64,000 bases of DNA from Myxococcus landrumus. GTDB taxonomy: Bacteria; Myxococcota; Myxococcia; Myxococcales; Myxococcaceae. The notes below the pieces were generated by a model, which saw only the letters and a list, made by a program, of their open reading frames with translations, made no database searches and was not told where the DNA came from. Shown here one piece after another: positions 17,899 to 24,648 of the stretch (positions are counted from its first letter, which is position 1; each line of letters opens with the position of its first letter). A program made the translations under genes and the position numbers. The DNA lies in the NCBI RefSeq assembly GCF_017301635.1, contig NZ_CP071091.1:5406001-5470000 (forward strand). The letters run 5' to 3'.

Positions 17899-19460
17899 AG
17901 CGCCACCCCATCCACTTGAGACATCTGGGACCCCTCGGAGTTGCCCGCGGCATCCAGCACCGACTGGGCGTCCCCCTTCGTGAAGGGATGCAGCTTCGCG
18001 CGCCAGTACGGCGCGAAGAGGTTGGGGGCCTCCTTCCAGCCGAGGTTGCCGAAGCGGTGGTAGTAGACGAGCGACTTGGACATGGCCGCCCCTTCCGTGG
18101 CGGCGACGGTGAGGTTGCCCTCGCCCTGCTGTCCGTGCGTGAAGCGCACCTGCGCCGACGAGTTGAGCTCCCAGGGCGCCCGCTTCGTGTCTCCCACGCG
18201 GAAGCGCATCGACAGGTAGCTGTAGACGCGTGGCTGTCCCCAATCCCGCTTGGGGTCCGGGTTGGCGCGGAACTTCATGAAGCAGTTGCCGGAGCCCGCG
18301 CAGCTGGTGAGCGCGCGCGCGTTGACGCCCTCGAAGCGGTGCTGGCCGGAGTGCGCGCCGTCGCCTTCGTGGCCGCCTCCGCCCTCGTCGCTCCAGACCC
18401 TGGACTTGAACGAGGACAACCAGGCGCCGTCCTTCCACTGGTGGAAGATGCGCCCCTCGTCCTGCGCCGCCACCTTGGCGCCGGTGTTGTCTGACGACTG
18501 TCCTCCCGAGACATCGCCTTCGTCCTTCACCGTCTTGGCCGTGCCACGGGTGCCGCTGACCAGGCGCTGCCCCTCGTTCCCCGGGATGTCATCCAGCTCC
18601 TGGAAGAACTGGGAGTTGAGGTACTTGGGGAGGTTCGTGGGGGAGCCGAAGCCACCGGTCTCCCGATTTGCCGCCCACTTGGCGCGGGTCGCATTGGCGA
18701 CCTCCGTCATCACCTTCGCGCGGGCCTCGGGGGAGCTGTTGCCCACGCTGCCCTGGCACTCCATCCCGTCCACGGCGCAGTTGAACTCGTTGGCGTTGAT
18801 GGAGCCCACGGCCGACACGAGCTCGCTGGCGTTGGGCGCGGTGTATTCCTTGAGCTGGGACAGGCCATGACTGCGGCCATCCTTCACGGCCTGGAGCGTC
18901 TTCTCATGGACCTCCTTCTGGGCCGTGTGGATGTTGTCCACCATCAGGTCCAGCCCCTCCATGGCCGTGTTGAAGTTCGACTCGAAGCCCTGGACCTTGT
19001 CGTCGTAGTCCTGACCGGACTTGTTGAAGTCCTGGCTGATCTTGAACGCCTCCGCGGCGTGCTCGCAGTGGTCGCACATGAAATAGCAGGCGATACACAG
19101 CGCCATCTCCTGGATGGCGATCATCTGGAAGTTCTTCGAGGACGCCCGCATCATCTGGCCGGTGATGCTGGCCGCGGACATGTACGCGTGCAGGCTGTTC
19201 ATCGCCACGTAGGAGCTGGCGATGGCCCGGTTGCTGACCGCGTAGTAGTTGAGCGCGCGCGCCTCCAGCACCGCCATGGAGTACGACAGCGTGTCGCTGT
19301 GCTGCTGCAACGTCATCTTCTGACGGAGCGCATGGCTCAGGTTGAAGCTCAGCGTCACCATCAACGCGAGCACCAGGAAGGACAGCGACCCCAGGACGAT
19401 GGCCTGCCCTCGCTGGGGGCGGCGGCGCGTCCGGCTCAGTAGGAGAACGGGAAGACGCAT
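17895..19460 (-). CDS. TadG-like pseudopilin B, cassette 2
   Basis: 521 residues. ATG at 19460 is the only possible early start (GGGAG upstream) and overlaps the A stop by 25 bases. RGQAIVLGSLSFLVLALMV anchors the protein. A Cys/His cluster, CIACYFMCDHCEHA, sits near residue 120 at the site of the cassette 1 Cys cluster. It also has a Gly/Asp/His-rich stretch (DEGGGGHEGDGAHSG). TadG-like proteins are pseudopilins or surface-exposed pilus factors; the exact role is unknown. Confidence 0.85.
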   Translation of the reverse strand: MRLPVLLLSRTRRRPQRGQAIVLGSLSFLVLALMVTLSFNLSHALRQKMTLQQHSDTLSYSMAVLEARALNYYAVSNRAIASSYVAMNSLHAYMSAASITGQMMRASSKNFQMIAIQEMALCIACYFMCDHCEHAAEAFKISQDFNKSGQDYDDKVQGFESNFNTAMEGLDLMVDNIHTAQKEVHEKTLQAVKDGRSHGLSQLKEYTAPNASELVSAVGSINANEFNCAVDGMECQGSVGNSSPEARAKVMTEVANATRAKWAANRETGGFGSPTNLPKYLNSQFFQELDDIPGNEGQRLVSGTRGTAKTVKDEGDVSGGQSSDNTGAKVAAQDEGRIFHQWKDGAWLSSFKSRVWSDEGGGGHEGDGAHSGQHRFEGVNARALTSCAGSGNCFMKFRANPDPKRDWGQPRVYSYLSMRFRVGDTKRAPWELNSSAQVRFTHGQQGEGNLTVAATEGAAMSKSLVYYHRFGNLGWKEAPNLFAPYWRAKLHPFTKGDAQSVLDAAGNSEGSQMSQVDGVAL

Positions 19461-20242
19461 GCGTTGCTCCCGGGGAGGGCGTTGTTGCCCAGGTAGAAGT
19501 TGGACTGCATCCGCATCGTGTACGTGGCGCGGATGGGCATGATGTAGACACCCTGGCCGGCGGCGCTCTCGTAGGGGCCCTCGCCCGTGGCGGCGCCACC
19601 GAAGCGGCGGCCGGACGTCTTGGCCTGCTCCTGGGCCTTTATCTTTCCCATGCGCAGCTGCATCGGAATCTCGCGACCGCGCGCCGCCTGGTAGATGACC
19701 CAGTCCGCGAAGGGGATGACGAGCCGGTAGTTGAGCGTCACCTGGATGCGCAGCTTGGTGCGGTGATTGCGCCGCCAGTCGTTGTCGGGGCTGGTGTTCT
19801 TCGGGTCGTCGAAGTCGAACTCGCCGCTGTTCCCCGAGATTTCCTCCTGCGTGGGGCCGCAGACGGTGACCTCCGCGTACTTGAGGTTCACCCCGGGCAT
19901 CTCGTTGGACTTCAGCTCGTTGAACTTGGTCTCGAACTCGCTGGCGCTGCCCACGGGCCGGACGTACTCGATGCCGCCCGCGCCAGAGGCCCGGGTGCCC
20001 AGGATGGGCAGGAGCACCGCGAGCGCGGCGGCCTCCATGGTCTTCACGTTGGCGTTGTGGAGCGAGCCCGCTCGCACGGCCTTGTAGGCGGCGTACTTGG
20101 TCAACAGCCGCGCCTGGTGCATCAGCCCGATTTGGAGCGTGCCCAGGATGAGGAAGACGAAAAGCGGCAGGACGATGGCGGACTCCACCGCGGCCTGGCC
20201 TGACTGGGTCGCTGTGGTGCGGGAGCTCATCCGGCCTCGCAT
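19436..20242 (-). CDS. TadE-like pseudopilin A, cassette 2
   Basis: 268 residues with GQAAVESAIVLPLFVFLILG as prepilin motif and anchor. Its periplasmic domain parallels the gene at 14577, including IEYVRPVG, VCGPTQEEI and YTMRMQSNF. The start is uncertain: ATG at 20242 gives the same leader length as the paralogue, while ATG at 20230 has the better ribosome site (GAGG). It begins the five-gene cassette. Confidence 0.83.
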   Translation of the reverse strand: MRGRMSSRTTATQSGQAAVESAIVLPLFVFLILGTLQIGLMHQARLLTKYAAYKAVRAGSLHNANVKTMEAAALAVLLPILGTRASGAGGIEYVRPVGSASEFETKFNELKSNEMPGVNLKYAEVTVCGPTQEEISGNSGEFDFDDPKNTSPDNDWRRNHRTKLRIQVTLNYRLVIPFADWVIYQAARGREIPMQLRMGKIKAQEQAKTSGRRFGGAATGEGPYESAAGQGVYIMPIRATYTMRMQSNFYLGNNALPGSNACVFPFSY

Positions 20243-20506
20243 GAGGGACAGCAAGTAATACCCCCTGTGCGCCAACGAAGTTACACTGACAATCCAGTCT
20301 CGCGGATCACCCCCTTCGGGTTTCTCCCCCCAAGGTGAAATCAGCGAGAACCGTTGTCCCTGGCATGAAGCATCCTCTCTCTTAAGCAAGAATCCGCGCG
20401 AGAAGCGCCCCCGTCGGCCACATGACCGATAAGGCCTGGGTCAACTCTCACGCGCTGAAAAAGTAGCTGACGCACGAGGCCACCCCGCAGCGGGACGTGG
20501 AGCGGG

Positions 20507-22045
20507 TCAGCGGCGCCGGGCGAGCTGCTGGATGAGGTCCACGTAGCGGCGGTTCTTGGGGTTGAGCTTGAAGGCCTTGCGGAAGGACTCCTCGGCCAGG
20601 GTTGTCTGCCCCTCCCCCTGGGCCACCTCGCCCAGGAAGGCCCAGCCCTCCTCCAGCGCGGGCTCCTGGCGGACCACCTCCTGGAGCTCCTGCAGGGCCA
20701 GGCGACCGTGCGCCTCGGGCTTCATCAGGTAGCGCGCCCAGGCACGGTAGGCGTGGTGCAGGGGCTTGGGCTCGATGTCACAGGCGTACTCGAGGTACTC
20801 GAACGCGCCCGCGTGGTTGCCCGCGGACAGGCGACGCCGGGCCTCCTCGAACTGGGTGGTCGCGTCCAGGAGGTCTGTCCGGATGCGGAACTGCTCGGCG
20901 GTGCTGGGGCGTCCGGTGGCGGCCCGCTCCTTCTCACGGTGCGCCGCGCGGCGTTTGCGCCAGAGGAGGTTCTGTTCCGCATCCGACAGACTGCCGTACG
21001 CCTTCGCGTAGGCGGCCAAAAGCGCCTCTGCCTTCTCCTTGAGCTCGGGCGTCTGGAAGCGCAGGGGCGAGAAGCGCTCCGCCCACGCGAGGAAGGCCCG
21101 GCGCAGCGGCAGGGGCTGCACGTCCTCGGGGACCTCCAGCAGCGCGAACGGGTCCTTGCTCCGGTGCGCGAGGAAGGCCGACACGAGGGCATCGCGCGCG
21201 CTCACGTCCTCGTCGGAGAAGGGCGTGCCCTTGGCGGTGAGGGGCTCCGAGGGGGGTGGCTCCGCGAGCACGGGCGCGGGCGCCACGACACGCGAGGCCA
21301 CCTCCGCCGCCCTGGCGTCCACGTCCTCGACGAAGCCCGCGACGCCCAGGAGGCAGAGCGCGTAGAGGCGCCGCAGCACGGTCTCCATGTCGAAGCCCGT
21401 GCGCTCCAGCAGCTCGTTGAACGTGGGGCGCTGACGGAGCTGCTGCAACAGCCGCGCGTCCTTGGAGGACAGCTTGGGCCCGGACTCCACGCCGGGCATC
21501 TGACCGAACCTTCGTTCATCGGTGAAGGTGAAGTGGGTCGCCACCGCATCGAAGGGCATGACGCCCTCCACGCCCGTCAGGATGAGCTGCGCGGTGTTGG
21601 TGCGCACGCTCGCGTCGGGGGGCTCCGCGTCCGCGATGAGGCGGTACTTCGCGTCCACCCACCGGAAGCAGTCCAGGAGCTTGTGCGCCAGGTTCGCCTG
21701 GAGCTGCTTGTACAGGTCGAACGGGCTGATGAGCCCCTTCTGCACCAGCAGGCTCCCCATCTGCATGCCCGAGGACACGCTCTCCGACAGCGACTTCTGG
21801 TAGTCCGCCTCCGTCAGCCGCCCCTTCTCCACCAGGAACTTGCCCAGCGTCTCGTGCAGCAGGTTGGACTGACACGCCACCGGAGAGCCTTCCTCGATGA
21901 CGATGCGCTTCTCGCGCTGACGCACCTTCAGCTCCAGCGTGCACGTGCGCTCCTCCACCATCAGCGCGTGCAGCAGCAGGGGAAAAGGCGTGTCGGCGAG
22001 CAATCCCTCACGCTGTCGGAGAACCTGCGACGGAGAGGGAAACAT
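20507..22045 (-). CDS. DUF4388 protein with J-like and TPR regions
   Basis: 512 residues. The N-terminal 200 residues resemble DUF4388, which is abundant in myxobacteria and often linked to gliding or signalling proteins (FPLLLHALMVEERTCTLEL, then KGLISPFDLYKQLQ). Residues about 295-370 look like a degenerate J-domain (DPFALLEVPEDVQPLPLRRA). The last 110 residues form two or three TPR-like helix pairs. Likely cytoplasmic scaffold. Partners are unknown. Confidence 0.8.
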   Translation of the reverse strand: MFPSPSQVLRQREGLLADTPFPLLLHALMVEERTCTLELKVRQREKRIVIEEGSPVACQSNLLHETLGKFLVEKGRLTEADYQKSLSESVSSGMQMGSLLVQKGLISPFDLYKQLQANLAHKLLDCFRWVDAKYRLIADAEPPDASVRTNTAQLILTGVEGVMPFDAVATHFTFTDERRFGQMPGVESGPKLSSKDARLLQQLRQRPTFNELLERTGFDMETVLRRLYALCLLGVAGFVEDVDARAAEVASRVVAPAPVLAEPPPSEPLTAKGTPFSDEDVSARDALVSAFLAHRSKDPFALLEVPEDVQPLPLRRAFLAWAERFSPLRFQTPELKEKAEALLAAYAKAYGSLSDAEQNLLWRKRRAAHREKERAATGRPSTAEQFRIRTDLLDATTQFEEARRRLSAGNHAGAFEYLEYACDIEPKPLHHAYRAWARYLMKPEAHGRLALQELQEVVRQEPALEEGWAFLGEVAQGEGQTTLAEESFRKAFKLNPKNRRYVDLIQQLARRR

Positions 22046-22229
22046 GGTGCGAGCCTCGGGTGTGTCCGCGGGGAGAACGACACATGGAGCCTACGCCCTC
22101 ACTGACACCCACTGTCCAGTCACCCCATCTGACCCAGGGTGAGTCAGACTTTTACAGACAAACAGGAACATCGAGCGTTGGCCGCCTCGCTCGGGTACCG
22201 TGTCTCGCATCCCATTTGGAGGACACACC

Positions 22230-22514
22230 ATGAAGACACTCTTGGGGCTTGGCGTGTTTTGTCTCACCCTGGCCTGCGGTGGCCCGGTGGAAGCTCCGGA
22301 GCCGGAGCTGGGAAGCACGGAGCAGCACAGCCGCCCGTGCTCCTTCGAGTCGCAGTGTCCCTCGGGACAGACCTGTGTCGTCGGGACGTGTGTCGCGGTA
22401 TGCGACCCCGCCGCGCCCAGTCTGGTCTGCGGCACCCGGCAATGCTGTCCTGGCTACACCGCGCCCAATGGCAATCTGAGCAAGCCGTATTGCGGCATTG
22501 CTTGCTTCGACTGA
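22230..22514 (+). CDS. Small cysteine-rich lipoprotein
   Basis: 94 residues. ATG at 22230 has TTTGGAGGA upstream. The signal peptide ends at LTLAC (Cys16) and is followed by GGPVEAPEPELGSTEQHS, a spacer style common in myxobacterial exported proteins. The mature part has about ten cysteines, with CSFESQCPSGQTCVVGTC resembling small disulfide-knotted modules. Function is unknown. Confidence 0.8.
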   Translation: MKTLLGLGVFCLTLACGGPVEAPEPELGSTEQHSRPCSFESQCPSGQTCVVGTCVAVCDPAAPSLVCGTRQCCPGYTAPNGNLSKPYCGIACFD

Positions 22515-22525
22515 GACAGGGGACG

Positions 22526-22568
22526 GGGGCCTGGCCGCGTCAAACCAGACATCTCGCGGCCCGGCCCC
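22526..22568. terminator. Hairpin between convergent genes
   Basis: Arms GGGGCCTGGCCGCG and CGCGGCCCGGCCCC pair at 13 of 14 positions around a 15-nt loop, between genes ending at 22514 (+) and 22581 (-). It probably serves both. Confidence 0.6.
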
Positions 22569-22580
22569 TGGAATACCCTC

Positions 22581-23393
22581 TCACTCCCACTCGGAGACGG
22601 AGGGCCTGGCGCCTCGGCCGTCGTAGGGGGCGTGGTGGCTCGAGCGCGGTGAGAACAGCCCCATCGAGTTCGCCACCGCCGCGCCCGTCCCCAGCACCAC
22701 CGCGAGCACCGCCGCGTAGGTGAGCGGGCGGCTGGGCCGTGACAGCCACGCCCATCGGCGCTCGCGGCGACGCTGGAAGCCCGGGGCGGCCACGTACTCG
22801 TTCCACGCCAGGTCCCGCACGCGCTTCGCATCCGCGCCACGGCCGTCCTTCGCGAGGGCCTTGGCCAGCAGGTAGCGTCCCTCCACCGTCCCCAGCCGCG
22901 TGGCGCAGAAGCTCTCCAGCGACTCGATGGCGGCCTTCACTTCACCTCGCTTCAGCCGGAAGCGGCCTCGCTCCAGGTCGATGGCGCCTTGACGGTAGCC
23001 GGCGTCCAGCTTCGCGGCCTCGTCCAGGAGCAGCTCTCCGCGCCTCGCGTCTCCGGAGCCCAGGTACGCCACGCCCAGGAGGAACAGCGTGTCGACATCC
23101 TCGTCGCCCGCCTCCAGGTTGGGCTTGAGGACGTCCACCGCTTCCGCGTAGCGCTTCTGCTCCACGCGGATGTCCGCCAGCTCGTGGCGCGCGCGACGCT
23201 CGTGCGGATTGGTGAGGATGGTTCCCGCCAGCTCGCCCGCGCGCTGGAAGCGCTTGAACATCCGCACCGGGCTGGGCAACAGCCGCCACGTGAAGCGGTC
23301 CGCCACGAAGATGAAGACGATGACCAGACCCAGGGACAACAACGGGCTGCCTGTCAGCAGGGTCAGGAACATCCACAACATCCACTTGCTCAT
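22581..23393 (-). CDS. TPR-containing membrane protein
   Basis: 270 residues. There are two hydrophobic segments, at about 9-32 (LTLLTGSPLLSLGLVIVFIF) and about 222-243 near the C-terminus. Between them are four or five TPR-like repeats (RRARHELADIRVEQKRYAEA, DTLFLLGVAYLGSGDARRGE). This layout suggests both ends in the membrane with a TPR domain on one face. ATG at 23393 is used; ATG at 23381 is an alternative. It lies downstream of hemW on the same strand. Confidence 0.8.
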   Translation of the reverse strand: MSKWMLWMFLTLLTGSPLLSLGLVIVFIFVADRFTWRLLPSPVRMFKRFQRAGELAGTILTNPHERRARHELADIRVEQKRYAEAVDVLKPNLEAGDEDVDTLFLLGVAYLGSGDARRGELLLDEAAKLDAGYRQGAIDLERGRFRLKRGEVKAAIESLESFCATRLGTVEGRYLLAKALAKDGRGADAKRVRDLAWNEYVAAPGFQRRRERRWAWLSRPSRPLTYAAVLAVVLGTGAAVANSMGLFSPRSSHHAPYDGRGARPSVSEWE

Positions 23394-23429
23394 AGCTTCC
23401 TCGAAGTCCTTCTCACACGCGCCGCCGGA

Positions 23430-24635
23430 CTACAGCAGCCGCGCACAGACGGCGCTGTGCACATCCGCGCCCTTCTCCGTCAAGGCCAACCGTCCGCCCG
23501 TCAGCGTCGCGAAGCCATGCTCCACCAGCCTCGCCACCTCCGCCCGACGAGGCTCCACCGGCTGTCCATATCGCTCGCACACCGCTTCCCAGTCCACGCC
23601 CGAGACCAGGCGCAGCCCCATCGCCAGCCGCTCCGCGAACAGCTCCTCGGCGCCCAACACCTCACGCCCCTCCTCCGGCAGCCGGCCCGCCTCCACCTCG
23701 GACAGGTACTTCTCCGGGCTGCGCACGTTGACGTAGCGGGAGGGCGACGGCGTCAGCAGCATGCCCGTGGCGCCCACGCCCAGCGCCAGGTACTCGCCCC
23801 CCGTCCAGTAGAGGGCGTTGTGCCTCGAGCTGAAGCCCGCGCGCGAGTGGTTGGAGACTTCGTAGCGGTGCAGGCCGGCGGCGCCGTAGACGTCTCGCAC
23901 CACCTTCGCCATCGACACCACGTCGTCGTCGGAGGGCAGCTCCAGCTCGCCGCGCTTGAGCTGCTTCGAGAGGGGCGTGTCCACGGCCAGCACCTCTCGC
24001 TCCACGGTCAGCGCGTAGGTGGACAGGTGCTCTGGGGAGAGCGCCACGGCGCGCTTCGCGTCCTCCTCGACTTCGGCCACGCTCTGACCGTGGACTCCGT
24101 AGATGAAGTCCATGGACACCACGGGGAAGTCCGCGCGGCGGGCCAGGGAGACGGCGAGCTCGACTTGCGCCGCGTCGTGCGCGCGCCCGAGAGCCTTGAG
24201 CGTCCGCGCCTGGAAGGACTGCACGCCCAGGGACAGCCGGTTGATTCCCGACGAGCGATAGCCCGCGAAGCGCTCCGCGTCCGCGCGCTCCGGGTTGCCC
24301 TCGAGGGAGATTTCCGCGCCGGGGGACACCGACAGCCTCGCGGCGATGCCGTCGAGGACCTGGGCCACGTATCGGGGATGCCAGAGGGAGGGCGTGCCTC
24401 CGCCCAGGAAGATGGACTCCAGGGGCTTCGAGCGCAGCTCGGGTGAGGCCGCGAGCCGTGCGTCGAGCTCCGCGAGGATGGCGTTGGCGTAGCGCTCCTC
24501 GGGGACCTGGCGCGCCACGGCCACGGCGAAGTCGCAGTACGGGCACTTCGCGAGGCAGTAGGGGAAATGCAGGTACAGCCCGAAGCGGGCCGCCGGCATT
24601 CCCGTGAGGGGGTCCACTGGTGCGTCGAACGGCAT
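23430..24635 (-). CDS. hemW: HemW-like radical SAM protein
   Basis: 401 residues. The radical SAM cluster motif C-x3-C-x2-C is at Cys27, Cys31 and Cys34 (YCLAKCPYCDF). The lead-in YLHFPYC and FLGGGTPS are characteristic of the HemN/HemW group, and the short CxxxCxxC without the HemN N-terminal trip-wire favours HemW, a heme-insertion chaperone. It is often misnamed coproporphyrinogen oxidase. A TTG at 24644 would add three residues. It lies 13 bases downstream of the coiled-coil gene, so the two are probably co-transcribed. Confidence 0.9.
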   Translation of the reverse strand: MPFDAPVDPLTGMPAARFGLYLHFPYCLAKCPYCDFAVAVARQVPEERYANAILAELDARLAASPELRSKPLESIFLGGGTPSLWHPRYVAQVLDGIAARLSVSPGAEISLEGNPERADAERFAGYRSSGINRLSLGVQSFQARTLKALGRAHDAAQVELAVSLARRADFPVVSMDFIYGVHGQSVAEVEEDAKRAVALSPEHLSTYALTVEREVLAVDTPLSKQLKRGELELPSDDDVVSMAKVVRDVYGAAGLHRYEVSNHSRAGFSSRHNALYWTGGEYLALGVGATGMLLTPSPSRYVNVRSPEKYLSEVEAGRLPEEGREVLGAEELFAERLAMGLRLVSGVDWEAVCERYGQPVEPRRAEVARLVEHGFATLTGGRLALTEKGADVHSAVCARLL

Positions 24636-24648
24636 GAGGGGCAAACCT

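Larger units (their letters stand above)
15729..20242 (-). repeat. Pseudopilin cassette 2 (five genes), paralogous to cassette 1
   Basis: Order A-B-C-X-D on the minus strand. A, B, C and D pair with cassette 1; X (15938-16786) has no counterpart there. All junctions are overlapping or nearly so. The unequal conservation, with near-identity in B's start and in D but clear divergence elsewhere, suggests gene conversion or strong local constraint. Confidence 0.85.

Noticed and set aside
11811-20242. Mobile element as the cause of the duplicated pseudopilin cassettes
   Set aside because: No transposase, integrase, terminal inverted repeats or target duplications were seen; simple tandem duplication fits better.
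23430-24635. Naming the radical SAM gene as coproporphyrinogen III oxidase (hemN)
   Set aside because: The CxxxCxxC sits close to the N-terminus without the HemN extension; the pattern fits HemW better.
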